64,000 bases of DNA from Microbacterium thalli (lineage in GTDB: Bacteria; Actinomycetota; Actinomycetes; Actinomycetales; Microbacteriaceae). The position numbers were made by a program, and so were the translations under genes. Position 1 is the first letter of the stretch, and each line of letters starts with the position of its first letter. Positions 1-10,236 of the stretch are shown piece after piece. Location of the stretch: contig NZ_JAQZCH010000002.1 of the NCBI RefSeq assembly GCF_028737325.1, forward strand, positions 1,178,001-1,242,000, written 5' to 3'. The notes under the pieces are model-generated. The model had not been told where the DNA came from and made no database searches. It saw only the letters and a program-made list of their open reading frames with translations.

Positions 1-627
1 GACAGCGCAGACGTCACCGCCGTCGGCGGCGTCGAAGACGTCGCGCACGGGCAGGTCGGCGGGGCGCCCCCATCGCTGCGCGACAGCGCCACCACCGGCG
101 AGCGCCTCGATGCACCCGCGCTGGCCGCAGCGGCACGACGGTCCGGCCGGATCGATCGAGACGTGGCCGATCTCACCCGCTGCACCGCGGGCTCCGCGGC
201 GGGGGCCGGCGGCGTCGACGATGCCGGCGGCGATCCCGGTCCCGAGGTTGAGGTACGCGAGCGACCCGAGCGCCGGCAGCAGGGCGCGCGCACCGACGGC
301 CGCACAGCGCACGTCGTTGTCGATGGCGGGACGGATGCCGGTGCGCGCGGCGACCGCGGCGGCGAGATCGCTCCGTTCGATCCCCAGGTTCAGGGCGTGC
401 TCGACGACACCGCTTCCCGGCAGGATCTGTCCGGGTACGCCGATCCCGACGCTGACGCTGCCGGCCGAAGCGGCGAGCTCGTCGATGACGACCGCGATCC
501 CGTCGGCGACGGCATCCGGGCCCCAGCCGGTCGGGCGTCGGACGCTCGCGGTCTCGCGCCCCGTCTCGTCGACGGCGACACCCAGAATCTTGGTGCCGCC
601 CACGTCGACGCCGATGCGCAGCGTCAT
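1..627 (-). CDS. ROK-family sugar kinase (glucokinase-like), 3' part cut by window edge
   Basis: The visible N-terminal 209 residues start MTLRIGVDVGGTKILG, the phosphate-binding loop of the ASKHA/ROK fold, and include the ROK zinc motif CRCGQRGCIE near residue 165. There is no N-terminal helix-turn-helix, so this is an enzyme-type ROK protein (ATP-dependent hexose phosphorylation) rather than a regulator. Its ATG overlaps the permease stop in ATGA, so it is the last visible gene of the sugar ABC operon and probably phosphorylates the imported sugar. The exact sugar cannot be read from sequence. The C-terminus lies beyond position 1. Confidence 0.85.
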   Translation of the reverse strand, partial: MTLRIGVDVGGTKILGVAVDETGRETASVRRPTGWGPDAVADGIAVVIDELAASAGSVSVGIGVPGQILPGSGVVEHALNLGIERSDLAAAVAARTGIRPAIDNDVRCAAVGARALLPALGSLAYLNLGTGIAAGIVDAAGPRRGARGAAGEIGHVSIDPAGPSCRCGQRGCIEALAGGGAVAQRWGRPADLPVRDVFDAADGGDVCAV

Positions 628-1589
628 CCCTTCACCGCGCCGGCCACGAGGCCGCCCGACATCCGCCCCTGCACGATCAGGAAGAAGATGACCACCGGGA
701 TGGAGATGAGCGTCGAGGCGGCCATCACGGCGCCCCAGTTCGTCGCGGCGGTCGCCGACTGGAACGACAGCAGCCACGGCGGCAGCGTGAGGTTGTACCC
801 CTTCATCAGCAGCAGAGCCATGGTGAATTCATTCCACGACTGGATGAACGCGAAGATGCCGGTCGCGACCAGGCCCGGCGCCAGCAGCGGGAAGGTCACC
901 CGCCAGAAGGCCTGCGTACGGGTGCAGCCGTCGATCATCGCCGCCTCCTCGAGGTCGGCGGGAACGCCGGCGACGAAGCCGCGCAACGTCCAGATCGTGA
1001 ACGGGATGACGGCGGCGACGTAGACGATGCCGAGTCCGAGCAGGGTGTTCATCAGACGCCAGTCGTCGATCATCCCGTAGATCGTGAACATCATGGCCTC
1101 GCCGGGCACCATCTGCACGATCAGCACCGCGACGATGAACGAGCGGCGCCCGCGGAACCGGATCCGGGCGACGGCGATCGACGCGAAGAACGCGAACAGC
1201 AGCGTCACCACCAGCACGCCGACGGTCACGAGCGTCGACGACACCAGCCCGTGCACGAAGTCCGTCTGCCCGGGCGCCGCCTCGCGCGTCCACGCGGTCG
1301 CGTAGTTGCCGAGCGTGAAGTCGAACGGCAGGAAGCTCGGCGTCCGGCTGATGATGCTCTCGCCGCGCGTGAACGACATGTTCAGCATCCAGTACACCGG
1401 GAACACCGAGCAGACGAAGACGATCAGAGCCGCGAGGTTGAGCGCGGCGCGGGAGAACAGCCGTCGCCGCGGCGGCCGCCGGGCCGCGAGCGAGCGCGGG
1501 CGCGGACGCGGCAGCCGGCCGCCGTCGCCGACGACCTCTTCGACACCGACGGTGCCGAGCTGGACGGCCGGGGTGACCTGGGTGCTCAC
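624..1589 (-). CDS. Sugar ABC transporter permease, MalG type
   Basis: A 321-residue inner-membrane permease of the carbohydrate-uptake (CUT1) class. It has a basic, Arg/Pro-rich N-terminus, about six membrane segments and the EAA-loop signature around EEAAMIDGCTRTQAFWRVTFPLLAPG, which contacts the ATPase. The start is taken as the GTG at 1589 because it overlaps the upstream permease stop (GTGA); reading further upstream would run into that gene. No ATPase gene is present in the operon, so a shared MsiK-like ATPase encoded elsewhere is expected, as is usual for actinobacterial CUT1 systems. Confidence 0.92.
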   Translation of the reverse strand: MSTQVTPAVQLGTVGVEEVVGDGGRLPRPRPRSLAARRPPRRRLFSRAALNLAALIVFVCSVFPVYWMLNMSFTRGESIISRTPSFLPFDFTLGNYATAWTREAAPGQTDFVHGLVSSTLVTVGVLVVTLLFAFFASIAVARIRFRGRRSFIVAVLIVQMVPGEAMMFTIYGMIDDWRLMNTLLGLGIVYVAAVIPFTIWTLRGFVAGVPADLEEAAMIDGCTRTQAFWRVTFPLLAPGLVATGIFAFIQSWNEFTMALLLMKGYNLTLPPWLLSFQSATAATNWGAVMAASTLISIPVVIFFLIVQGRMSGGLVAGAVKG

Positions 1590-2557
1590 AGCTCCTCCTC
1601 CTTGAGGGTCGTGCGGATGTACCCCCACGACAGCGCCAGCAGCAGCGCCACGGTGAGCACGCCGATGGCGCTGGTGACGCCGAACTCACCGGGCCCCTGC
1701 CGGAAGATGTACGTGCCCAGCACGTTCGTCTCGGATACGAGGCCGCCGCGCTGCTGGAGCGCGTAGACCTGGGTGAAGATGCGCAGGTTCCAGATGACCT
1801 GCAGCACCACGACGACCGTCACGACGTTACGCAGGTACGGGAAGACGACGAGCCGGAACCGCGCCCATCCGACGGCGCCGTCGAGCGAGGCCGCCTCGAG
1901 CACCTCGCCGGGCACCTGGCCGAGCGCGGCGTACAGCGTGAAGGCCGCGAACGGGATGCCCTGCCACACCACGATGACGGTCAGGACGAAGAAGAACGAC
2001 CACGGGTTGGCGAGCCAGGAGTGATTGGTCCAGTCGCCCGAGCCGGAGACGGTGTTGAGCGCCCAGTTGACGATCCCGTACTGCGAATCGAAGATCCAGC
2101 CCCACACGGTCGTCGCGGCCAGCGGCGGCATGGCCCAGGCGAGCAGCAGCCCCAGCGAGACGAGCATGCGCCAGCCGCGTCGCAGCCGCGTCATGAGCAC
2201 CGCGATGAGCGCTCCGAGTCCGACGATGAGCACGGTCATGGCGACCATGAGCCCGAGGCTGCGCACGAGCACGGCCGGGAAGTCGGACTGGGTGAAGACC
2301 TCGAGGTAGTTCTCGATCCCGACGAGGTTCGGCAGCGTGCCCTGCACCTTGTTGCGGATCGAGTAGTCGGTGAACGACTGCACCAGCATCGACACGGCCG
2401 GGTAGAGCACCATGACCCCGAGGATGATCAGCGAGGGGGCGAGCAGGGTCAGGGCGCTGCCGCCGTCGCGCCGGCGGCGCGAGCGTTCGCGCGCGGTGAG
2501 TGCGGGCCGGTCGGGCCGACGGTGCTGCCGCGGCTCCCGCGTGAGGAGGTCTGTCAT
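1586..2557 (-). CDS. Sugar ABC transporter permease, MalF type
   Basis: A 323-residue permease with a charged cytoplasmic N-terminus (about 40 residues) followed by six hydrophobic segments. The EAA loop reads EVLEAASLDGAVGWARFRLVVFPYLR. It pairs with the MalG-type permease immediately downstream (4-bp overlap) and with the binding protein encoded 62 bp upstream, to import a sugar or oligosaccharide. The ATG at 2557 begins MTDLLTREP; a strong hairpin sits between it and the binding-protein gene. Substrate is not identifiable from the sequence. Confidence 0.92.
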   Translation of the reverse strand: MTDLLTREPRQHRRPDRPALTARERSRRRRDGGSALTLLAPSLIILGVMVLYPAVSMLVQSFTDYSIRNKVQGTLPNLVGIENYLEVFTQSDFPAVLVRSLGLMVAMTVLIVGLGALIAVLMTRLRRGWRMLVSLGLLLAWAMPPLAATTVWGWIFDSQYGIVNWALNTVSGSGDWTNHSWLANPWSFFFVLTVIVVWQGIPFAAFTLYAALGQVPGEVLEAASLDGAVGWARFRLVVFPYLRNVVTVVVVLQVIWNLRIFTQVYALQQRGGLVSETNVLGTYIFRQGPGEFGVTSAIGVLTVALLLALSWGYIRTTLKEEEL

Positions 2558-2580
2558 CGTCCTGTCCTCTCTGCGTCGCG

Positions 2581-2612
2581 GTGGAGCGCGGGGCAGTGAC
2601 CCCGCGCTCCAC
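2581..2612 (-). terminator. Intercistronic hairpin between binding-protein and permease genes
   Basis: Perfect inverted repeat: a 13-base arm GTGGAGCGCGGGG and its complement around a 6-base loop, with no following T-run. It lies directly after the binding-protein stop. In many ABC operons such a hairpin stabilises the upstream mRNA or partly terminates, giving more binding protein than permease; that role is inferred here. Confidence 0.7.
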
Positions 2613-2619
2613 CCGACGA

Positions 2620-3879
2620 CTACTTGTTGAGGATGGCCTCGATCTGACCGTCGAGCTCCGTCGCGATCTCGGTCACGTCGCCGCCCTGCGCGATCTTCAC
2701 GAGGGCGTCCTTGATGACCCCCGACGACTCGACCTCGGACCACTGCGGGCTCGCGGGCACGGCCTTCGACGAGGCGACGGCCTTGGCGGCCTCGGTCGTG
2801 ATCTCGTCGTCCGGCAGGTAGTCGGCGAACGAGGTGAGGGCGGGGATCAGGCCGTTCTCGGCGAGGATCTTCTGGTATCCCTCCGACAGGATGATCTTCA
2901 GGGCGGCCTCCGCCTTGTCGGGCGCGTCCGACTTCGCCGCCACGGCGATGTTCGATCCCCCGGCGAACACGGGCGCGACCTCGCCGGCGGTCATGCCGGG
3001 CAGCGCGAACGCCTTGAGGTCGGCGCCGACGGTGTCGGGGCATCCGGGTGCCTCGGCGGCATCCGCGGGCGCGAGGATCGACCACTTGACCCAGGCGGGC
3101 GCCGAGAGGAACCCGACCTCTCCAGCGCAGAAGGGGACCTGCGGGTCGGTCTCGTCGGCGTCGGCCGGCGCGATCGTGGCGTTCTCGTAGACGTCCTGCA
3201 GCATCTCGAGGCCCGCGATGCCGCCGGGGCTCGAGAAGCCGCCCGTCCACGTGCCGCCCTCCTGCGTCGCGATCTCGCCGCCGTTGGCCCAGACGTAGGG
3301 CAGGGCGTTGTACCAGTCCTTGCCCGGGGCGTAGATGCCGGACTTGGTGGGCGTGGTCGCGGCGACCCCGGCTGCCACGTACTCCTCCAGCGTCGTCGGC
3401 ACCGCGCCGCTGTACGACGCGGGCGAGTAGAACACGATGCGGGAGCCCGCGTAGTACGGAGCGGCGTAGAGCGTGCCGTCCTCCGAGCCGAGCTCGACGA
3501 AGCTCTGCAGCATCTCGTCGCCGCCCAGCTCGGACTCGATGCCCGACAGGTCCGAGAACAGACCCTGCGCGATGAAGCCGGCGGACTGGGTGTTTCCGAT
3601 CTCGACGACATCCGGGGCATCGTTCGACGACAGCGCGGCGACGTAGTTGTCTGCGGTGTCGGCCCAGGTCTTCTCCTCGATCGTCAGCGTCCAGCCCTCG
3701 TTCTCGGCTTCGAACGTCTCGACGAGGTAGTCGCGTGCATCCTGCGGGGTGTCGGTGCCGACCAGCCACACGGTGAGGTCACCGGTGGCCGAGGACTGTC
3801 CCGCTTCCCCGCTCGCACAGCCGGCGAGCACGAGGGCGGAGACACCGAGGAGCGACAGTGCTCCGAGGCTCTTCTTCAT
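2620..3879 (-). CDS. Sugar ABC transporter substrate-binding lipoprotein (family 1)
   Basis: A 419-residue extracellular solute-binding protein. The N-terminus MKKSLGALSLLGVSALVLAGC is a lipoprotein signal with lipobox LAGC, so it is anchored to the outer face of the membrane. The mature part has the mixed alpha/beta pattern of CUT1 binding proteins (for example DLTVWLVGTDTP near the start and NDAPDVVEIGN). The second of two nearby ATGs is chosen, because the AGGA sits about 6 bases before it but directly against the first (3885). It delivers sugar to the two permeases downstream. Ligand unknown. Confidence 0.9.
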   Translation of the reverse strand: MKKSLGALSLLGVSALVLAGCASGEAGQSSATGDLTVWLVGTDTPQDARDYLVETFEAENEGWTLTIEEKTWADTADNYVAALSSNDAPDVVEIGNTQSAGFIAQGLFSDLSGIESELGGDEMLQSFVELGSEDGTLYAAPYYAGSRIVFYSPASYSGAVPTTLEEYVAAGVAATTPTKSGIYAPGKDWYNALPYVWANGGEIATQEGGTWTGGFSSPGGIAGLEMLQDVYENATIAPADADETDPQVPFCAGEVGFLSAPAWVKWSILAPADAAEAPGCPDTVGADLKAFALPGMTAGEVAPVFAGGSNIAVAAKSDAPDKAEAALKIILSEGYQKILAENGLIPALTSFADYLPDDEITTEAAKAVASSKAVPASPQWSEVESSGVIKDALVKIAQGGDVTEIATELDGQIEAILNK

Positions 3880-3935
3880 GGTCATTCCTTCTTCTCTGGT
3901 GTCGACGAGTCGGATGGCTCGGTCGGGTGGGAGCG

Positions 3936-3975
3936 GTGGAGCTGTGGAGCTGTGGAGCTGTGGAGCTGTGGAGCT
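3936..3975. repeat. Five perfect tandem copies of an 8-bp unit GTGGAGCT
   Basis: Five uninterrupted units of GTGGAGCT occupy the gap between the ROK-regulator stop (3979) and the binding-protein start (3879). The unit is not a multiple of three and lies outside any gene, so copy-number change would alter only spacing in the intercistronic leader. GAGCTC-like overlaps make it partly self-complementary. Confidence 0.9.
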
Positions 3976-3978
3976 TCG

Positions 3979-5127
3979 TCAGGAGACGCCGAGGCGTCCC
4001 GACAGGACCATGACGGCCGCACCGCGCAGGACGATGTCCTGGCCCTGCTCCGTCATCCGCACCTGCAGCTCGTCGTGGAACGTGGCGAGCGTGCGCGTGC
4101 GCACCGTCTCGGCGGCGGCGCTCGCGAGCGTGCCGTCGAGAAGTTCTGAAGGGCCGGAGAGCACGACCTCCGACAGGTCGAGGGCGCCGACGATCGGAGC
4201 GAGGGCGATGCCCAGTCGCTCGCCGGCGTCGCGCAGCAGCCCCTCGCGGTCGGCCACCGCACCGCTGTCGATCCGCGACGACAGCGACGGGATCGACAGC
4301 CAGGCCTCGAGGCATCCGATCTTGCCGCAGGCGCAGACGGGGCCACCGTCGGTCCCGACCGTCACGTGACCGATCTCACCGGCGGCCGATCGTGCTCCGC
4401 GCAGCGGCTCGCCGCCGGTGAGCAGACCGGCGCCGACGCCGCGACCGACCTTGACGAGAATGATGTCATCGCCGGCGCCGCCGAAGGTGTGCTCGGCGAG
4501 CACCGCCGCGTTGGCGTCATTGGCCACGAGTACGGGGACGCCCAGTGCGTCGCCGAGGATGCCGCTCAGGTCGAGGTGCTCCCAGCCGAGTCCGGGAGCG
4601 GCCAGCACGACGCCCGCGTCGTCGACGACACCGGGCGTGCCGACGCCGACACCGAGGACCGGGGCGTGCGCGTCGGCGATGAGGACCCGCGCGAGACCGA
4701 TGACCGCCTCGAGGATGCCACCGGGCTCGGCCGGCACCGCGATGTCGTGACGCGCGACGATGTCGCCGTCGAGCGTGAGGACCGCGCCCGTGAAGCTCTC
4801 GCTGCCCGAGAGATCGAGCCCGACGATCCGGTGGCCGTCGCGCGCGAGATCGACGAGGATGGCCGGCTTGCCCGGGCCTGACGCCTCGCGCACACCCTGC
4901 TCGGCGACGAAGCCGTCGGCGATGAGCTCGGACACGAGGTCGGAGATCGTCACGCGGGTCAGCGCCGTCTCGCGGGCGAGGTCGGCACGGCTCATGGCGC
5001 CCCCGTGGAAGAGGCTCTGCAGGACGAGCGACCGATTGTGGGCGCGAGCATGCTCGGGGAGGATCTTCGCCCCCGGGCGTCGCGTGCGGATCGCGCGGCG
5101 ACCGCCGTCGGTCTCGGTGCTCGTCAT
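3979..5127 (-). CDS. ROK-family transcriptional repressor (NagC/XylR-like)
   Basis: A 382-residue protein with an N-terminal winged helix (about residues 30-95, SRADLARETALTRVTISDLV) joined to a ROK sugar-sensing domain. The ROK part has the GLDLSG phosphate loop, ANDANAAVLAEH and the zinc motif CACGKIGCLE. In this family sugar binding releases DNA. It is the first gene of the sugar ABC operon and lies just downstream of two palindromes (5129-5149 and 5178-5198), so autoregulation plus control of the transporter is likely. It could be sugar-specific for xylose, glucose or an aminosugar; this cannot be decided here. Confidence 0.9.
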   Translation of the reverse strand: MTSTETDGGRRAIRTRRPGAKILPEHARAHNRSLVLQSLFHGGAMSRADLARETALTRVTISDLVSELIADGFVAEQGVREASGPGKPAILVDLARDGHRIVGLDLSGSESFTGAVLTLDGDIVARHDIAVPAEPGGILEAVIGLARVLIADAHAPVLGVGVGTPGVVDDAGVVLAAPGLGWEHLDLSGILGDALGVPVLVANDANAAVLAEHTFGGAGDDIILVKVGRGVGAGLLTGGEPLRGARSAAGEIGHVTVGTDGGPVCACGKIGCLEAWLSIPSLSSRIDSGAVADREGLLRDAGERLGIALAPIVGALDLSEVVLSGPSELLDGTLASAAAETVRTRTLATFHDELQVRMTEQGQDIVLRGAAVMVLSGRLGVS

Positions 5128-5128
5128 G

Positions 5129-5149
5129 TTTGTTAGTAGACCTTACGAA
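5129..5149. promoter_or_regulatory. Putative ROK operator 1
   Basis: Imperfect 21-bp palindrome with 7-base arms TTTGTTA and TTACGAA around a 7-base spacer, ending two bases before the ROK start codon. It matches the second site at 5178 in arm sequence and spacer length. Position next to the start codon suggests repression. Confidence 0.6.
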
Positions 5150-5177
5150 CCGTATCTCGACAAGACTCGGATCGGGT

Positions 5178-5198
5178 TTTGCAAGCAGTGTTTACAAA
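5178..5198. promoter_or_regulatory. Putative ROK operator 2
   Basis: Imperfect 21-bp palindrome with arms TTTGCAA and TTACAAA around a 7-base spacer; consensus with site 1 is TTTGTAA-N7-TTACAAA. The centres of the two sites are 49 bp apart. The site lies between the ROK gene and the divergent lipoprotein gene (5301) and could affect both. Confidence 0.6.
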
Positions 5199-5300
5199 CT
5201 CGTTACACGGTCACGACCGGACAGCGCTCGCTGTCAAGGGCGAACGTGCCGGCGCCGCCTCTCCTAAGGTGGGGAGCGTCGTCGCACCGAGGAGACCACC

Positions 5301-5738
5301 ATGAACCGCCGCCTGACCGCCCTGACCCTGACCGTGACCGCGGTCGCCCTGTTCGCCCTGACCGGCTGCACGGCGGGCGGCGCCGACGGCGGCGACGCCG
5401 CCGCCAGCAACCAGTCCGTCGAGGACGCGTGCACGCAGGTCGACGACGTCATGACCGAGGCGACCGCCGGCCTGCAGGAGATCGACCCCTCCGACCCCGC
5501 GACCGCGGCGGAGGCCCTGCGCACCATCGCCGAGGGCATGGGCGACGCTGCGGGCGAGGTCACCAACGCCGAGGTCTCCGGCATCCTGCCCGATCTGCAG
5601 ACCGCGTTCTCGTCCGCCGCCGAGTCGATGGAGGCCGTCGCAGCCGGCGACACCGAGCGCGCGACCGAGCTGAACACGGCGCTCACCGACGTCCAGGGCA
5701 GCATCGAGAGCTACACGGAGCTCTGCGGCGGCAACTGA
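5301..5738 (+). CDS. Small secreted lipoprotein of unknown function
   Basis: A 145-residue protein with an N-terminal signal ending in lipobox LTGC (Cys about residue 23), so it is expected on the outer membrane face. The mature part is acidic and Ala-rich, is predicted to be mostly helical from its composition, and has two cysteines besides the lipid anchor (DACTQV near the start and ELCGGN at the end) that may form a disulphide. A clear AGGAG precedes the ATG (GAGGAGACCACC). No family is recognised. It is divergent from the sugar operon and may be unrelated to it. Confidence 0.8.
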   Translation: MNRRLTALTLTVTAVALFALTGCTAGGADGGDAAASNQSVEDACTQVDDVMTEATAGLQEIDPSDPATAAEALRTIAEGMGDAAGEVTNAEVSGILPDLQTAFSSAAESMEAVAAGDTERATELNTALTDVQGSIESYTELCGGN

Positions 5739-5859
5739 TCCGACGTTCGCGAGCCGAATCGCGCCGGAGATAACGCTCTGATTTCACTCAGGCCGCTCCC
5801 GGCGATGGGTCGCGTACCATGAACCGCGAGTGCGCACGCGCACAGACGGGGGTAGAGCG

Positions 5860-7299
5860 GTGACGGATGTCGCTTCGAAGCACGATCACGCGAGCGCGGC
5901 CGAGCAGGCTGCGCCGTCGGCCGACGCCGACCAGCGGGTCGAATGGGCTCCGACCGAGCCGGCGCGCAAGAAGCGGCGCCTCGGCTTGTGGATCGGCATC
6001 CCCGTCGGTCTCGTCGCCCTCGGAGCCGCCGCAGCTTCGCTCTTCCTGATCGCTCCGGGAACGACCATCGGCGGCGTTCCCGTCGGCTTCCTCACCCCCG
6101 GCGCCGCGGCCGCCGCCGTGCAGGACCGCCTCGACGACACGACGGTGACCTTCGGCGACGGTGGCGCCCGCGTGTCGGGAGCCGACCTCGGCGCCCAGGT
6201 CGATGGCACCGCCCTCGCGGCATCCGCGTTCGACGCCCGCCCGGCGTGGAACGTCACCCAGTGGTTCGGCGACCCCATCGCGGCGCCGGTCACCGTCGAT
6301 GACGCCGGGGCCGCCTCGGCGCTTCGGGACGCAGCGCCCGACCTCTACGTCGAGCCGGTCGCATCGTCGATCGCCTTCGACGGCTCGAACTTCGTCGTCA
6401 CGCCCGACGTGCCCGGCTCGGGCATCGACGTCGAGGCGACGCGCAGCGCCCTGCAGAGTGCTTTCGACTCCGGCGAGACGGATGCCGTCATCGAGCCGCA
6501 GATCGCGCCCGTGACCTCCGCGACGACGACCGCGGCCGCCGAAGAGACGGCCGCCTCGCTCAACGGCATGCTCGAATGGGTCGGCTTCTACGTCGGCGAC
6601 GAGCGCACCGTGCCCGTCGACCGCGCGGTCGCCGCGAGCTGGATGACGGTGACCACCGCCGAGGACGGGTCGTTCTCGGTCGCCGCCGACCCGGCGCTGA
6701 TCCAGCCCGTCGTCGACACGCTGCCCGACCTGGTCAACCGCGCACCCGTCAACGGCGTCGTCTTCGCCAACGCCGCGGGCACGATCATCGACGACTCCGA
6801 CGCGGGCGTCGAAGGACGCGCGCTGCCGTCCACCGATGGCATCGCGGCCGGCTTCGCCGAGCAGCTCGCGAACGGGGATGCCGCCTACCGGCTGCCCGTC
6901 GACGTCGTGCCGGTGACGACCGAGACCATCACGCGCCTTCTCGAGGTCAACCTCAGCGAGCAGCGTCTCTACCTCAAGGAGAACGGCGTCACCGTGGACT
7001 CGTGGCTCGTCTCGACCGGCCGCCCCGGCGCCGACACCCAGACCGGCCGCTACACGATCGGCTGGAAGACGCCCCGCCAGAACATGCGCGGCACGGCCCC
7101 CGACTCGGGTGTCGCCTACGTCCAGCCCGACGTGAAGTGGGCGATGTACTTCAACGGCGACCAGGCCTTCCACGGTGTCTACTGGCACAGCAACTGGGGC
7201 ACCCGGATGAGCGCGGGCTGCGTCGGCATGCCCGACTCGCGCGCGGCGCAGATCTACGAATGGGCTGTCGCCGGCACCGACGTGTGGGTCCACTCCTGA
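5860..7299 (+). CDS. L,D-transpeptidase (YkuD) with membrane anchor and PG-binding domains
   Basis: A 479-residue cell-wall enzyme. A cytoplasmic tail of about 40 residues is followed by one membrane helix (about 40-62), then an extracytoplasmic region resembling the PG_binding_4 domain, and a C-terminal YkuD domain. The catalytic motif is HGVYWHSNWGTRMSAGC, with the Cys at about residue 454 and the essential His upstream. These enzymes form 3-3 crosslinks in peptidoglycan or attach proteins to it. The GTG at 5860 is chosen over an upstream GTG (5830) because GGGGGTAG sits 4-11 bases before it. Confidence 0.9.
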   Translation: MTDVASKHDHASAAEQAAPSADADQRVEWAPTEPARKKRRLGLWIGIPVGLVALGAAAASLFLIAPGTTIGGVPVGFLTPGAAAAAVQDRLDDTTVTFGDGGARVSGADLGAQVDGTALAASAFDARPAWNVTQWFGDPIAAPVTVDDAGAASALRDAAPDLYVEPVASSIAFDGSNFVVTPDVPGSGIDVEATRSALQSAFDSGETDAVIEPQIAPVTSATTTAAAEETAASLNGMLEWVGFYVGDERTVPVDRAVAASWMTVTTAEDGSFSVAADPALIQPVVDTLPDLVNRAPVNGVVFANAAGTIIDDSDAGVEGRALPSTDGIAAGFAEQLANGDAAYRLPVDVVPVTTETITRLLEVNLSEQRLYLKENGVTVDSWLVSTGRPGADTQTGRYTIGWKTPRQNMRGTAPDSGVAYVQPDVKWAMYFNGDQAFHGVYWHSNWGTRMSAGCVGMPDSRAAQIYEWAVAGTDVWVHS

Positions 7300-7372
7300 G
7301 CTCGCGGTTCGCGCGCGCGGCGGGTCGTTGACGCCTCGCGGATCGACCCGTGCGTTCCGGATGCGCGACCGT

Positions 7373-7378
7373 TAGCCT
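7373..7378 (+). promoter_or_regulatory. -10 box for a probable leaderless transcript
   Basis: TAGCCT lies exactly six bases before the ATG at 7385 and there is no Shine-Dalgarno sequence. The same spacing recurs before the genes at 10237 and 28520. It suggests transcription begins at or within a base of the start codon. No good -35 box is visible. Confidence 0.5.
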
Positions 7379-7384
7379 GTGACC

Positions 7385-7837
7385 ATGGCTGACCTCCGCG
7401 TAGAAGAACTGTCGGCGTCGACGATCGTCGCCGTGAACAACCTGTCGCTCAAGCCGGGCCAGGAACGCTTCGTCGTGCCCGAGAGCTACGCGATCGCCGC
7501 GACCGTCGTCAACCCCGCGACGACGTGGCAGCGCGTGATCCTCGACGGCGAGGAGGTCGTCGGCTTCGTCAGCGCCGGGTTCGACCCCGAGGCTCCGGTG
7601 GAGCACTTCCGCTCCGTGCTGTGGCGTATCAACGTCGACGCCGACGACCAGGGCCGCGGCGTCGGACGGTTCGCCGTCGAGAAGCTCGTCGAGCAGGCCC
7701 GGACGCATGGCTTCGATTGCCTCGACGTCATCTACGAGGCGGGCGAGGGCGGCCCCGAGGCCTTCTTCACGCGCGTGGGCTTCACGCCCGTGGGCGAGAC
7801 GGAGTACGGCGAGGTCATCGCCGAGATCCGCTTCTGA
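7385..7837 (+). CDS. GNAT-family N-acetyltransferase
   Basis: A 150-residue single-domain acetyltransferase. The acetyl-CoA pyrophosphate loop reads [11 protein letters not shown] (Q-x-x-G-x-G), followed by the usual helix, and the C-terminal beta-bulge reads [13 protein letters not shown]. It resembles SpeG/PaiA-type small GNATs that acetylate polyamines or other amines, but the substrate is unknown. The ATG at 7385 is chosen because a -10 box TAGCCT lies six bases upstream, consistent with leaderless expression; a GTG at 7379 is possible but would overlap the promoter. Confidence 0.85.
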   Translation: MADLRVEELSASTIVAVNNLSLKPGQERFVVPESYAIAATVVNPATTWQRVILDGEEVVGFVSAGFDPEAPVEHFRSVLWRINVDADDQGRGVGRFAVEKLVEQARTHGFDCLDVIYEAGEGGPEAFFTRVGFTPVGETEYGEVIAEIRF

Positions 7838-7854
7838 CACCCCGCTCTGCACGC

Positions 7855-7892
7855 ACGAACGCCCCGACCGCGCGAGCGGCCGGGGCGTTCGT
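7855..7892. terminator. Bidirectional terminator hairpin
   Basis: Perfect 12-base inverted repeat ACGAACGCCCCG / CGGGGCGTTCGT around a 14-base GC-rich loop. It lies between the convergent acetyltransferase and icd genes, so it can serve both. Confidence 0.8.
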
Positions 7893-7903
7893 CGTGCGGG
7901 GCG

Positions 7904-10120
<2,217 letters not shown>

Positions 10121-10182
10121 GTGTCGTCTCTCCAAAAAGCGCGTCGAGGGTCGGTGCTCAGCGTATCGCACGGGGGCATATC

Positions 10183-10200
10183 TCTCGATGTCGAGATATC
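10183..10200. promoter_or_regulatory. Palindromic element upstream of icd, identical to one upstream of sucC
   Basis: The 18 bases TCTCGATGTCGAGATATC contain a perfect 6+6 inverted repeat TCTCGA-TG-TCGAGA. The same 18 bases, in the same orientation relative to a minus-strand TCA-cycle gene, occur at 53343-53360. It lies between icd and the divergent esterase gene. Probably a regulator-binding site. Confidence 0.7.
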
Positions 10201-10224
10201 TCTCGGGGTCACGATCCTTCGCGC

Positions 10225-10230
10225 TAGGGT
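10225..10230 (+). promoter_or_regulatory. -10 box for a probable leaderless transcript
   Basis: TAGGGT is placed six bases before the GTG start of the esterase gene, with no ribosome-binding site between them, the same geometry as at 7373 and 28508. Confidence 0.5.
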
Positions 10231-10236
10231 GAGCGC

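Noticed and set aside
3936..3975. Possible CRISPR-like array at the 8-bp tandem repeat
   Set aside because: Units are 8 bp and contiguous without spacers, and no cas genes are present.
2581..4149. 522-codon plus-strand frame opposite the binding-protein gene
   Set aside because: Arg/Gly/Asp-rich without domains; it mirrors the real minus-strand gene with a lipobox and typical fold. A normal shadow frame of high-GC DNA.
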